Below are positions 17,561-26,381 of a DNA stretch of 38,168 nucleotides, in pieces; positions within the stretch are counted from its first letter, which is position 1; each line of letters starts with the position of its first letter. The position numbers were made by a program, and so were the translations under genes. Location: NCBI GenBank assembly GCA_016871515.1, contig VHDE01000006.1, forward strand, positions 64,460-102,627, in the 5' to 3' direction. Source of the stretch: Verrucomicrobiota bacterium (lineage in GTDB: Bacteria; Verrucomicrobiota; Verrucomicrobiia; Limisphaerales; SIBE01). The notes under the pieces were generated by a model. The model saw only the letters and a program-made list of their open reading frames with translations. It searched no databases and was not told the origin of the DNA.

Positions 17561-17848
17561 TTCGCCAGCGTCTTAATAGCGACGGGAACAATGGCAATGG
17601 CTCCGCACAGCACCGGATTAGCGCCGTTCGTTACGGTCTGTGTCGGGCCATTCATGTTCATCGGACGGGACGCATCATATCGTTGGCGTCAATCTTGTCA
17701 ACGAATCGGACATGCATCACATGAATCGGCAAGAAATGGCAGAGATTTCGCCAGGTTTGCGGATTTCTGGGGAACTTGGAGTGAGTTGGATTGAGACTTG
17801 GAGGGGAGCGGAAACCCGACGTGTCGGCCCGTCGCCGAGAGGGCGCAG
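17561..17848. other. Intergenic stretch without a supported gene
   Basis: I see no protein-coding or RNA gene. It lies upstream of the MFS leader (minus strand) and downstream of the DUF1501 gene. The transporter promoter should be here. The last part borders the dispersed repeat at 17849. Confidence 0.35.
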
Positions 17849-17940
17849 AACAGAAGCAAACGAAGACAACGAAGAAGAGACAAGGCAGTTCATCTTTGTT
17901 TCCTTTGCTACCTTCTGTTCCAATCTTCTTGTGCTTCGAT
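17849..17940 (+). repeat. Dispersed repeat of about 90 bp, copy A
   Basis: This stretch (purine-rich AAACGAAG and AACGAAGAAG words, then TTCATCTTTGTTTCCTTTG and a TCTTCTTGTGCTTCGAT-like end) recurs in the opposite orientation at 29070-29157. The copies differ by substitutions and small indels but align over their whole length. Both lie just after the stop of, or between, minus-strand genes. A peptide-like reading (RQFIFVSFATFCSN) is an artefact of the repeat. Confidence 0.7.
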
Positions 17941-17944
17941 TTGG

Positions 17945-19339
17945 TTAGCAGATGATCTCTTTAATCGGGCGCCCCTCCTCGACCAACCGCAGCGTTCGTC
18001 CCTCGGCCTGGATCTCCATTTTCTTGTGATCGAGTCCGAGTTGCTGAAGGATCGTCGCATGGAGATCGCTGTAATAATGAGGACTTTCAACGGCCTTATA
18101 GCCGACGTCGTCGGTGGCGCCGTGCACCGTGCCGCTTTTGATGCCGCCTCCGGCGAGCCAGCAGGTGTAGCCTTTGGGATTATGATCGCGTCCGGTGGTG
18201 TTCTGCGACCAGGGCGTTCTGCCAAATTCGCTCGTCCAAACGACCAGGGTTTGGTCGAGCATCCCGCGTTGCTTTAAATCTCGGATCAAGCCAGCGATCG
18301 GTTGGTCAGTGGCTCGGCAAAGCGGCGCGTGGGCTTTCATGTCCCCGTGAGCATCCCAAGCGCCGTTGCCGCCGCCTGCGTGGCAAATCTGAATGAAGCG
18401 GACGCCCTTCTCCACGAGCCGGCGGGCGAGGAGCAGTTGTTTGCCGAATTCCTCTGTCTCCTTTTGGTCGATGCCGTAGAGGGATTTGACATGGTCGGGT
18501 TCCTGCGAGAAATCGACGGCTTCAGGCGCTGACAACTGCATGCGCGCGGCAAGTTCGTAAGCCTTGGCGCGGGCCTGAATGTCGGAGTTGATGGCGTAAC
18601 GGTCGCGAAATTCCTGGTTCAGCGTCTGAAGTAATTGCATCTGCCTTTCGCGTTCGGCACTCGAGCCGCCCTTGGGAGGATACAGATTGGGAATGGGCGT
18701 TTCGCCCGCCTGAAAAGGAGTGGCCGCCACAGACGCGCCGAGATAACCACCCGTCAGTTGCACCGGCGACGAAGGACGCCCAAGGTTAACGAACGTGGGC
18801 AAGTTCCGATTCGCGCTGCCCAAAGCATACGAAACCCAACTGCCAAACGCGGGATGATCGAACTGCCGGCCACGATGGCCGGTGGAGGTTTCGATCACAG
18901 CCGGAAAATGATTGCTCTCATGACACCACATCGACCGCACGACGGCTATTTCGTCGATCACACTCCCGACATGCGGAAACCAATCTGAAACGGGAATGCC
19001 CGATTTGCCGTAGCGCGTGAATGTTCGCAGGCACGGGATGACCGGGCGTTTCATCGGCGCGAGATTGTCGCCGAAGCCGATCGCATCCATGAAAGTCCCC
19101 GCCCACTTATTATCTTTCGGGTCGAAGGTATCGATGTGGCTCACCCCGCCGCACATGAAGAGGAAAATAATCGATTTAGCTCTCGGCTCGAAATGAGGGC
19201 CGGCAATCGCGTTTTGAACCTCGCCCGCTTCGGCGAACATTCCCCCCAGCGCCAACCCCATGAAACCGCCCCCGGCTTGATAGATGAACTGGCGGCGTGA
19301 AACGCGCCCGCACGGATACAGCTTTGCGTTACCGGACAT
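17945..19339 (-). CDS. DUF1501 domain-containing protein (Tat signal)
   Basis: A 464-residue exported protein. A Tat-like signal (CGRVSRRQFIYQAGGG) is followed by the DUF1501 core, an alkaline-phosphatase/sulfatase-fold relative. Visible family blocks are KSIIFLFMCGGVSHIDTFDPK, the WCHESNHFPA segment, AWDAHGDMKAHAPLC and VVWTSEFGRTPWSQNTTGRDH. These Asp and His residues could bind metal as in the alkaline phosphatase superfamily, but no activity is proven. It overlaps the upstream PSD1 gene by 11 bases, the standard planctomycete/verrucomicrobial PSD1-DUF1501 operon. The function is probably extracellular degradation or surface sulfate/phosphate-ester chemistry (inference). Confidence 0.94.
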   Translation of the reverse strand: MSGNAKLYPCGRVSRRQFIYQAGGGFMGLALGGMFAEAGEVQNAIAGPHFEPRAKSIIFLFMCGGVSHIDTFDPKDNKWAGTFMDAIGFGDNLAPMKRPVIPCLRTFTRYGKSGIPVSDWFPHVGSVIDEIAVVRSMWCHESNHFPAVIETSTGHRGRQFDHPAFGSWVSYALGSANRNLPTFVNLGRPSSPVQLTGGYLGASVAATPFQAGETPIPNLYPPKGGSSAERERQMQLLQTLNQEFRDRYAINSDIQARAKAYELAARMQLSAPEAVDFSQEPDHVKSLYGIDQKETEEFGKQLLLARRLVEKGVRFIQICHAGGGNGAWDAHGDMKAHAPLCRATDQPIAGLIRDLKQRGMLDQTLVVWTSEFGRTPWSQNTTGRDHNPKGYTCWLAGGGIKSGTVHGATDDVGYKAVESPHYYSDLHATILQQLGLDHKKMEIQAEGRTLRLVEEGRPIKEIIC

Positions 19340-21533
19340 AAATGAATTCGTCGAGATTGAACAGCAGCCAGGAAAGTTGCTTCAGCCGGCCGGTGTCGCC
19401 CTCGAGATAGGCAAGCGACCACTCCTTCTCGGCCTGCGAAGGAGCACGCGCCACGGTCAGGCCATAGGCCAATTCGACCGCCGCTTCCAGGTCTCCCAGC
19501 GATTCTTTTTGCAACCGTGCGGACAGGTCTCGGGAAGCGTTTTCGATGTCGGTGCTGTTCATTAAGAACAGGGCTTGTGGCGCCGTCACCGTTTGCGTCC
19601 GCATCGGGCACGGGGCGCGGCCATCATCGACATCGAACGCTTGCAAAAAGCTCGGCACGACATCGCGACTCGATGAGAAGCCTCGAATCATATACGCGCC
19701 CCGCCGCTTCGCGTTCGTTGGTTCCATTGGAATTAGTTGGCCTTGGCCACGACGCCGGTTGTCACGTCCGTCGCCTGCGTCAAAAGAAGGTCCGCCAACT
19801 TTCAAATCGAGGGTGCCCGCGGCGGCATGCAGGGAATCCCAGATCGGCTCGGCTTCCAAACGCAGCAAACGAAAATGCCAAAGATAGGTGTTATGCGGAT
19901 CAAGCTGCAAATTCGAAGTGCATTCCTCTCCCACCTCGGAAGCCATGCGGTAAGCCTGCGAAGTGACCATTAACCGATGCATCCGTTTCATGCTGAATTT
20001 TTCGCGCACAAATTCCGATGCGAGCCAATCGAGCAGCGCTGGATGCGAGGGCTTCCCACCGAGAAACCCAAAATCGCTGGAGGTCCTCAGCAAGCCTTCG
20101 CCAAAATGCCATTGCCAAAGCCGATTGACGGCTACGCGCGCGAAGAGCGGATTCTCCGGAGCGGTCAACCAATCCGCAAACCCTTCGAGGCGCCCGTCCC
20201 GAAAATCAGATTCACGCGTTGAAAACGGCCAGCCCGGTTGCACTTCGCGATTTCTCTCCGGACGAGCTGGGTCGCCGCTGGTCAGGATGTAAGACTTTTC
20301 TTGCTCGCGCAGGAGATCCACCTCAACGGTGTAGAAGACAGGAATGTTTTGCCCGCGCCGTCCAGGCTCGGCGTCCCCGAGTGCGCTGAGTTGTCTTTGC
20401 AAATCCTGATATTTCTTCCGAACCTCTTCCGGCATCACTTCGTTGAGTTTGCCGCCGTCGATGCGAAGGATGGGGAAGTAGTCATCAGCGATCTTCTGTT
20501 CCGCAATGCTGCGATCCCTTTCGGATTTGCGAATGACGGCTTGGACATCGGCGGGCAACATCGAAATGCGCTCTTCGGTCAACCGGTCTTTGTATGGTTT
20601 GATCAGTTCATTGAGGGCTCGCTCGACAGGCTGGCGTTTCTTTTCGGATTCGGTTATGGCCTTGCTGTTGGCCATCAAATCCGCAGCGCTGGCGAGCGTG
20701 ATCTTGCGCAGAACGAGAGGATCGAACAGCGCTTTCATCGCGTAAAAGTCCCGCTGCGTGATGGGATCGTACCGATGATCGTGACATTTGGCGCAGCCAA
20801 CGGTCATGCCCATGAAAGCGCTCGAGACAGTTTCGACAGCCGAGATCGCCAAGTCCTGCGGACTCTCTCCCGCGCCGCGCGCCAGAAATCCCAGCGCGAA
20901 GAGGTCGCCCGGACGAGGCTCTCGGCGTGAACGATAACCAGTCGCCGACATTTGCGTCCGTTCGTTAGCGCGGCGGCCGGTCAGTTGAATCTGGACGAAA
21001 TGGTCGTAAGGCAAATCCTCGTGCAAAGCGTTGATGACCCAGTCGCGCCACAAATGAATTCCGGGCGCGGCAGTCATGCGTTCATCGGCATCCGCGTAAC
21101 GCAGCACATCCAGCCAACGCCGGGCATAACGGACTGCGTGCTGTTCGTTTTCCAGGAGGCGATCGACCACTTTCTCGTAAGCATCGGCCGAATGGTCGGC
21201 CAAGAACGCCTCTTGTTCGGCAGGTGACGGCGGAATGCCAATAAGATCCAGATAAACGCGACGCAACAACGCGGCCTTGTCCGCCGGACCAACTGGCTTG
21301 AGGTTTCTGGCCCGCTGTTTCGCCGCGATGAACAGATCGATCGGATTAGAGATTCCAGGGACGCTGGCAGGCAACGGCGGACGTGCGATGGGCTTTAGAG
21401 ACCACCAAGTTTCAGCCGAAGCCTGATTGGTCGAACCTTCCACGGCGCTCAGTCCTGCCGACGCGAACGCTATGATGCAGCCGATCCGAACTAAGACTTT
21501 CCTCGACCGGATGGCATTGATCCAAAGCAGCAT
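19329..21533 (-). CDS. PSD1 protein: DUF1549 plus DUF1553 with c-type heme motif
   Basis: A 734-residue exported protein. A hydrophobic N-terminus (IGCIIAFASAGLSA) is a signal peptide. DUF1549 covers about residues 60-270 and includes the heme-type motif CAKCH at 247-251 followed by DHRYDPITQRDFYAM. DUF1553 covers about 440-690 with NRLWQWHFGEGL and MNRxx-like RMHRLMVTSQAYRM. The separate N-terminal PSCyt1 cytochrome domain present in many homologues is absent here. I chose ATG 21533; GTG 21539 is also possible, and AAAGGA lies upstream of both. It heads the operon with DUF1501. The family probably moves electrons in extracellular degradation but is biochemically uncharacterised. Confidence 0.93.
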   Translation of the reverse strand: MLLWINAIRSRKVLVRIGCIIAFASAGLSAVEGSTNQASAETWWSLKPIARPPLPASVPGISNPIDLFIAAKQRARNLKPVGPADKAALLRRVYLDLIGIPPSPAEQEAFLADHSADAYEKVVDRLLENEQHAVRYARRWLDVLRYADADERMTAAPGIHLWRDWVINALHEDLPYDHFVQIQLTGRRANERTQMSATGYRSRREPRPGDLFALGFLARGAGESPQDLAISAVETVSSAFMGMTVGCAKCHDHRYDPITQRDFYAMKALFDPLVLRKITLASAADLMANSKAITESEKKRQPVERALNELIKPYKDRLTEERISMLPADVQAVIRKSERDRSIAEQKIADDYFPILRIDGGKLNEVMPEEVRKKYQDLQRQLSALGDAEPGRRGQNIPVFYTVEVDLLREQEKSYILTSGDPARPERNREVQPGWPFSTRESDFRDGRLEGFADWLTAPENPLFARVAVNRLWQWHFGEGLLRTSSDFGFLGGKPSHPALLDWLASEFVREKFSMKRMHRLMVTSQAYRMASEVGEECTSNLQLDPHNTYLWHFRLLRLEAEPIWDSLHAAAGTLDLKVGGPSFDAGDGRDNRRRGQGQLIPMEPTNAKRRGAYMIRGFSSSRDVVPSFLQAFDVDDGRAPCPMRTQTVTAPQALFLMNSTDIENASRDLSARLQKESLGDLEAAVELAYGLTVARAPSQAEKEWSLAYLEGDTGRLKQLSWLLFNLDEFIYVR

Positions 21534-21769
21534 GATCACGTGTTCCTTTTACCATTCCACCAGTGCTGTTCCAAGCAATACCAGCATTAGCCGTGTTAGT
21601 TTCCTCATGAAGGGGGACCATCCTATGCTCTGATGCGACGGTCCATGGAGGGTCGGCGAGCGGCGGGGGGATCCGCCCGACACTAAGAGGTTCAACCAAT
21701 TCGAAGCCGATACGATTGCCACAATGGGAGCGCTTGCATGCCAAAAGCCCCATAACTACATTTCCAACC

Positions 21770-21991
21770 ATGACCACCATCGATGAAGTCGAAAAACTCG
21801 CGCTAGGCTTGCCCGAGAGCCAAAGAGCAATCCTCGCGGCCCACCTGCTTGAATCACTTTCGCCCGTCCTTGGAGATGCGGACGAGGGGATCGCCGAGGC
21901 TCTGCGGCGAGATACAGAACTTGCCGCGAATCCATCATCGGGAATGACCATCGAGGAGCTTGACCAGCAAATTGAAGGTCGCCGACGCTGA
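21770..21991 (+). CDS. Antitoxin, putative addiction module component family
   Basis: A 73-residue acidic protein that matches the addiction-module component (TIGR02574-like) antitoxins: IDEVEKLALGLPESQRAILA, then AHLLESL near residues 25-31 and a C-terminal IEELDQQIEGRRR. Such proteins neutralise a ParE/RelE toxin and repress their own promoter. Its TGA overlaps the toxin ATG by one base (TGATG), so the two are translationally coupled. ATG 21770 is chosen because the conserved region starts there. Confidence 0.85.
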   Translation: MTTIDEVEKLALGLPESQRAILAAHLLESLSPVLGDADEGIAEALRRDTELAANPSSGMTIEELDQQIEGRRR

Positions 21992-22284
21992 TGCGGATTA
22001 TCCTTCATTCCAAGGTTTACTCAGACATCGACAGAATCATGGAGCGTTATGAGCAAGTGGCCGGTCCGCAACTTGCATCCGAATCTTATGCGGAGCTGCG
22101 GCGTTTTATGGCCGACGCTGCCGAGCGACCGGAATCCTTCTCCATCCGAGAGCGTGATATCAGACGCGTGAATCTGGAGCAGTTTCCTTATCATTTTCTT
22201 TTTCGCATCGTCGGCGATGTGGTTCGAATTCTTGCCCTGCGTCATCACCGCAGGCGCCCATCACTGGGGACAGGTCGTCGATGA
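21991..22284 (+). CDS. ParE/RelE-family type II toxin
   Basis: A 97-residue basic protein of the ParE/RelE fold. It shows the N-terminal helix pattern (VYSDIDRIMERYEQVAGPQLA), the mid segment RPESFSIRERDIRRVNLEQF and the terminal strands YHFLFRIVGDVVRILALRHHRR. The family inhibits gyrase or cleaves mRNA on the ribosome; the target cannot be told from sequence. It is encoded directly after its antitoxin. The last ten residues (RRPSLGTGRR) are slightly longer than in typical members. Confidence 0.87.
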   Translation: MRIILHSKVYSDIDRIMERYEQVAGPQLASESYAELRRFMADAAERPESFSIRERDIRRVNLEQFPYHFLFRIVGDVVRILALRHHRRRPSLGTGRR

Positions 22285-22563
22285 AAAGAACGAACAAGCG
22301 AGGTGAACGCTTGGAGGGCCTGTTTATTTCCCGAGCCCACCCTGCGGAAATCGCGAACGTCCCGCTGGCTGGCAATTGTCATTCTGTCCTGGCAACCATA
22401 CCACTCGACAAGAGTCCGATAAGAGTGTTCGGCGTCGGCAGAATCAGTCTTTGCGTTCATCATCGCGCGCTGGTAGTTTACCAGTCATCGGTTTCCGAAA
22501 AATGCCGGCTTTAAATAGTGCCGCGTTAGCAATGTCCAATCACTGGTTCCGCTTTTGCGCGGC
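22285..22563. other. Intergenic stretch without a supported gene
   Basis: Short open frames on both strands show no recognisable family and no ribosome sites. I see no repeat or RNA structure that I can support. Confidence 0.3.
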
Positions 22564-22788
22564 ATGAATTCGGCAACCATTAAACTTTTTCTTCCGCGAG
22601 GTGACGCCAAGAGTTTGCGAACAGCCGAAATCTCGAATTGGACAGGCAAGGCGATAGCAGCGCCGCGCACAGAACTCGACGAGTTACTTCAACGCGAGGA
22701 ACTAGTTGAGGGCGGCAGTGCAAATGGACTTATTGAGTGGAGAACTAAGGATGGAAGGGTCCTCAAAGAACTCGACGAACAGGCGTAA
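22564..22788 (+). pseudogene. GIY-YIG/DUF4357 nuclease gene with large internal deletion
   Basis: The first about 40 codons (NSATIKLFLPRGDAKSLRTA, then ISNWTGKAIAAPRTELDELL) match the start of GIY-YIG nuclease family proteins that carry a DUF4357 tail. After EELVE the frame jumps directly into GGSANGLIEWRTKDGRVLKEL, which is the end of DUF4357. The whole GIY-YIG catalytic core, about 200 residues, is missing, yet the reading frame is kept. The 74-residue product would lack any nuclease activity. It may be a simple deletion between short repeats. Confidence 0.65.
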
Positions 22789-22862
22789 CCTACGACACGG
22801 CTAACGCTGGAATCGTGTTCATCTTGCGTGCATTTCCAAACCACCTCGACCATACTCGGCCC

Positions 22863-24023
22863 ATGAAAACATTCCTCTTGACAATAGGGTTGACCGCGTT
22901 CTGCGCGGCCAGGGTCCTGGCGGCGGACAACGACGGGTTCGTGACGTTGTTCAACGGACGTGATCTCAGCGGCTGGGTAAACGCGAATTGCGCCCCGGAA
23001 ACCTGGAGCGCGCGCGAAGGATTGATTCACTGCACGGGCCGTCCAACCGGCGCGTTGCGGACAGCGCGGCAATACGAAAACTTCATCCTTGAGCTGGAAT
23101 GGCGGCATTTGAGCAAAGGTGGAAATTCCGGCGTGTTCCTCTGGGGCACGCCCATCGCCGCGCCCGGCGTGCCGTTCTTGCGCGGGATCGAGGTGCAGGT
23201 GCTCGATCACGGTTACGCCGAGCAGTACGAGAAGCAAAACGGCAGGAAGTCCGATTGGTTCACGACGCACGGTGATGTCTTTCCGATCCACGGCGCGACG
23301 ATGAAACCGTTTGGCCGGCATCGCGGCGAGCGCAGTTTCCCCTCGGAAGAACGCAGCAAGGGAACACCCGAATGGAACCACTACCGCATCGTTTGCACGA
23401 ACGGCGTCCTCCGCCTGAGCGTGAATGGCAAGGAAGTTTCGGGCGGCGAGGATTGCAATTATCGCAAGGGTTATCTCGCGCTCGAGTCCGAAGGAGCGCC
23501 CGTCGAGTTCCGCAACATCCGCCTTAAGGAACTGCCCTCCAGTCACCCGGCGCCCAATTTGATCGCGCCCGAGGACACCGGCCTGCGCACGATTTTCACC
23601 GGGCTGGATCTCCGTGGGTGGAAGACCAACGCGATAACGGCGCAGCGCTGGGGCGTGCGCGGCGAACGCCTGAGCCTGCGCGCCGGCGAAGCAAATCCCG
23701 ATGCCACGCTTTGGTCGGAGAAAGATTACGGCGACGCCGAGTTCGTCTTCGATTGCCGCCCCGCGAAACCCGCCGAAGGCCAGCCCATGACGCCACCGAA
23801 CGTTGTCGTGCGCGGTGTGGAAGTGAAGCTCCCCGATGCGTCCGCCGGCAACTACCAGCGTTACAGCGTTGCGGCGAAAGGAAACGAGATCGTCGTGAAA
23901 CGTGGCGACAAGGAGTCGCAACGTTTGACGCTCCCCGCCGACGTAAAGGCACGTGGGCCGTTGGGCTTTCGTGACCACGGCGCCGCAATGGAGTTGATGA
24001 ACCTCTACGCGCGGGAATTATGA
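22863..24023 (+). CDS. Exported protein with two DUF1080 (3-keto-disaccharide hydrolase-like) domains
   Basis: A 386-residue exported protein; signal peptide MKTFLLTIGLTAFCAARVLA. The first DUF1080 domain opens with FVTLFNGRDLSGWVN and includes YENFILELEWRHLSKGGNSG, the lectin-like jelly-roll core, plus WNHYRIVCTNGVLRLSVNG. A second, shorter domain starts at about residue 236 with LRTIFTGLDLRGWK and runs to the end. Members of this fold cleave 3-keto-glycosides or bind glycans. The stop overlaps the next gene (ATGA at 24020-24023), so the two are translationally coupled. The ATG at 22863 begins the signal peptide and is preferred over upstream in-frame starts. Confidence 0.9.
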   Translation: MKTFLLTIGLTAFCAARVLAADNDGFVTLFNGRDLSGWVNANCAPETWSAREGLIHCTGRPTGALRTARQYENFILELEWRHLSKGGNSGVFLWGTPIAAPGVPFLRGIEVQVLDHGYAEQYEKQNGRKSDWFTTHGDVFPIHGATMKPFGRHRGERSFPSEERSKGTPEWNHYRIVCTNGVLRLSVNGKEVSGGEDCNYRKGYLALESEGAPVEFRNIRLKELPSSHPAPNLIAPEDTGLRTIFTGLDLRGWKTNAITAQRWGVRGERLSLRAGEANPDATLWSEKDYGDAEFVFDCRPAKPAEGQPMTPPNVVVRGVEVKLPDASAGNYQRYSVAAKGNEIVVKRGDKESQRLTLPADVKARGPLGFRDHGAAMELMNLYAREL

Positions 24024-25045
24024 ACTACCCCTTGCTTCGGTGGTTCGCCCACGCTGCATTGCTATTCGCCTTTTGTGACTTCCCGGCTTTCGCCGCCGAT
24101 GTTGCTCCGACCGATGACGCCATCAAAGCTGCCGTGGTGAAGTCGCTGCCGCTTTTGGAAAACGGCGCGCGCGGTTCGATGGAGAAACGAAAGCAGTGCT
24201 TCACTTGCCATAACCAGGCGCTGCCCATCATGGCTCTGACCACAGCTCGCTCGCGCGGAATCACGATTGACGTGGATAATCTGCAGCGCCAAACGCAGTT
24301 CACAGTCGGCTCTCTCACGAAGAACCGAACGAACTACCTAGCTGGCAAAGGCCAAGGCGGACAGGCGCTCACAGCAGGTTACGCTCTCTGGACGCTGGAA
24401 ATGGGCGGTTGGAAATCCGATCAGACGACCGACGCAGTAGCGGAATACCTCCTTAAGTTTCAGAGCGACCGCGATCATTGGAAGCCACAAACAGTTCGTC
24501 CGCCCAGTGAGGAAAGTCCATTCACCTCCAGCTACGTCGCGTTGCGCGGCTTGAAAGTATTTGGGGAGTCTGAGCAGCGCGAACGCATCGTCCAGCGGAC
24601 CGCTCAGGTTCGGGAATGGTTGCTGAAAACTCCGGCACGAGAAACCGAAGATCGCGTCTTCCGCCTTCGAGCCCTGCAGATCGCCGATGCTCCTGAAGAT
24701 GAAATTCGCAGCGCAGCGCAGGAACTTCTCCGAACGCAGCGCGCCGATGGCGGCTGGGCGCAACTGACCAATATGGAAAGCGATGCTTACGCCACCGGCG
24801 CCGCCCTCGTCGCGCTCAATCAAGCCGGGGGAGTTGCGACGACTGACCCCGCTTATCGCAACGGGCTCCGTTTTCTCCTCGCCAAACAGTTGGACAACGG
24901 CTCGTGGCACGTACGAACCCGGAGCACGCCGATCCAGGAGTACTACGAGTCCGGCTACCCCCACGGCGAAGACCAGTTCATCTCAATCACCGCCGCCGGT
25001 TGGGCGACGACAGCGCTTGCACTCGCACTGTCAGCCAACCCGTAA
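24020..25045 (+). CDS. Exported squalene-hopene-cyclase-like repeat protein with a CxxCH motif
   Basis: A 341-residue exported protein with signal peptide LLRWFAHAALLFAFCDFPAFA. A heme-c-type motif C-F-T-C-H occurs near residue 60 (RKQCFTCHNQALPIMAL). The rest is an alpha-alpha toroid of the terpene-cyclase/prenyltransferase repeat class, with QW-like repeats such as LRTQRADGGWAQL and LAKQLDNGSWHV. The Asp-rich DxDD acid of real squalene-hopene cyclases is not seen, so terpenoid cyclisation is unlikely. One heme and a toroid fold suggest an extracellular redox or binding role. It is coupled to the DUF1080 gene by a four-base overlap. Confidence 0.83.
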   Translation: MNYPLLRWFAHAALLFAFCDFPAFAADVAPTDDAIKAAVVKSLPLLENGARGSMEKRKQCFTCHNQALPIMALTTARSRGITIDVDNLQRQTQFTVGSLTKNRTNYLAGKGQGGQALTAGYALWTLEMGGWKSDQTTDAVAEYLLKFQSDRDHWKPQTVRPPSEESPFTSSYVALRGLKVFGESEQRERIVQRTAQVREWLLKTPARETEDRVFRLRALQIADAPEDEIRSAAQELLRTQRADGGWAQLTNMESDAYATGAALVALNQAGGVATTDPAYRNGLRFLLAKQLDNGSWHVRTRSTPIQEYYESGYPHGEDQFISITAAGWATTALALALSANP

Positions 25046-25114
25046 TTATAGCCCGCGCAGGCGCAGCGCATTGCCGCAAGAAGCGCAAACAAAGCAGCGC
25101 GTCCCTTTCATCGT

Positions 25115-25290
25115 TCATTCGTCAGGCATCAACAGTGGAATGACTTTGTTGCCGTGACGCCGATAAATGCGGAAGTCTGCGTCGAGGGTGAAGATAACGC
25201 CACCAGTTGGGTGAATTTCAGCCGCCACTACCGCTCGCTTGCCGACCACTGGGAAGTTTACGACGATTCGCAACGAACACCGCGTTTGCT
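25115..25290 (-). pseudogene. C-terminal remnant of a PIN-domain protein
   Basis: The minus frame reads VVAAEIHPTGGVIFTLDADF, then RIYRRHGNKVIPLLMPDE, the C-terminal third of VapC-like PIN nucleases (the last acidic metal ligand lies in LDADF). There is no start codon and the frame is closed upstream by TAG near 25286. The N-terminal half with the first Asp is missing. A small antitoxin-like gene lies next to it on the opposite strand. Confidence 0.55.
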
Positions 25291-25302
25291 AGAGACAGGA
25301 CC

Positions 25303-25461
25303 ATGAAACACCTCAAGCCTTTGACGCGCCCGAAACAGCGGCTTACGCCGGCTGGCCGCGCCTTGCGTCGCGCCGCCCGCGTGGCCCGCAAAACAGCCCG
25401 CCTCCACGGCACGCCGGTTTATTTCTGGCGCGACGGCAAAGTCGTGGCCGAGAAACCGTGA
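25303..25461 (+). CDS. Small basic protein, antitoxin-like
   Basis: A 52-residue very basic protein ending HGTPVYFWRDGKVVAEKP. That tail is shared by small proteins that often accompany PIN toxins in Verrucomicrobia and Planctomycetes; I know no validated function. The upstream half is Arg- and Ala-rich. It is divergent from the PIN remnant at 25115, so any functional pair has been rearranged. There is no clear ribosome site. Confidence 0.5.
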   Translation: MKHLKPLTRPKQRLTPAGRALRRAARVARKTARLHGTPVYFWRDGKVVAEKP

Positions 25462-25706
25462 CTGACATTAATATCCGGCGCATGAACGCCTTGCTCGGTC
25501 AGGAGACTACCGCTGCGGTTGATTGCATACCACATCGCCGTGTTCACGCACTGCACTTTTGCCCAGGCGAGGGTGGCTAAATTAGCGCTGATCCATGAGG
25601 CCAGCGCGATTGCTGTGTCGCGCCAACTCGACGAACAGTTTCAACGCAAAAAGCAGGGCACGAGAATTTCAGCCACAGATGAACGAGGAACACGGTTTCT
25701 CGATGC

Positions 25707-25975
25707 AAAGACGCGCTCCTTCAAAATGGTTTTGTAAATCAAACCGAGAACTTGCGTGGCGAGCAGCGTCTTGCCGCAGCCGGCGGGAACTTTGATGCAG
25801 AACGTGGGCAGGTCTTTGTGCAGACCGTTGAGGCGCGGTGTGTATCCGCCCAGTGCGCCGATCTCATCCCACGCCGTTTGCGCCGGATAACGCTCATCCT
25901 TGAACTTCGCCAACGCCTGCAAGTAGGCGTCAACTTCCTTCACGACCCGCTCTTGATAACGTTTCAGGTCCAGTG
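25707..25975 (-). pseudogene. N-terminal fragment of a type III restriction (Res) helicase
   Basis: The minus strand reads LKRYQERVVKEVDAYLQALA, then the DEAD-helicase start YTPRLNGLHKDLPTFCIKV and Walker A PAGCGKTLLATQVLG. Homology stops at LKER near 25707, before the DEAD box, and unrelated codons follow. A TGA interrupts the frame just upstream near 25975, in a stretch (LIELHWT) that itself resembles the start of such proteins in another frame. The gene is truncated to about 85 of some 900 residues. It lies directly after the Mod remnant, the normal mod-res order. Confidence 0.65.
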
Positions 25976-26000
25976 GAGTTCAATCAATCGTTTTGCGGTT

Positions 26001-26048
26001 CCAAAAGCGCCAGAGGACTGGCGCAGTCCAAAACCTCGCGGACTTCTG
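26001..26048. repeat. Short palindromic repeat (GCGCCAG stem)
   Basis: GCGCCAG and CTGGCGC at 26008-26025 form a 7-bp stem with an AGGA loop, flanked by AAAA and GTCCAAAAC words. It sits between the Mod and Res remnants. The form is that of a REP-type element of this lineage. Confidence 0.5.
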
Positions 26049-26088
26049 TAGGGCATTGGAAACATCGAACGCTCATTCCCGACCTCAC

Positions 26089-26381
26089 TCACCGCAGATT
26101 GAACGGCACGATCATCGTGCGCACCGTATTTCCGTGTGCGGTTTCCACTCGCGTAGTGTGCTGCGATGCAACCAGATTTTCTCGGCGTAAACCACCAACC
26201 GATTGTTCGCATCTTTCGCCGCCGTTGTTTTCAGAAACTCAGCATCAATCGCCCAATCCGTCTTTTGGTGCGGCGAGTAAAGCAGGTAGCAGCTCGTGCC
26301 GCTGTGCTCACCGATGCGCCCGTTCTTCTTGTCCATGTCCACGCGATTCCACTGCCGGCTCGCAATCTGCGCAAGGCGATC
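26089..26381 (-). pseudogene. C-terminal remnant of a type III DNA methyltransferase (Mod)
   Basis: The minus strand reads RLAQIASRQWNRVDMDKKNG, RIGEHSGTSCYLLYS, then NRLVVYAEKIWLHR, the C-terminus of site-specific adenine methyltransferases from Mod-Res operons. A frameshift at about 26130 moves the end to VRTMIVPFNLR and a TGA at 26089, which matches the conserved tail. Catalytic motifs (DPPY, FxGxG) are missing because the front of the gene is gone. The upstream break at about 26381 coincides with the start of the epimerase on the other strand. Confidence 0.68.

Noticed and set aside
22245..22463. Minus-strand 72-codon ORF next to the toxin gene
   Set aside because: No ribosome site and no recognisable family; it partly overlaps the end of the toxin gene in reverse.
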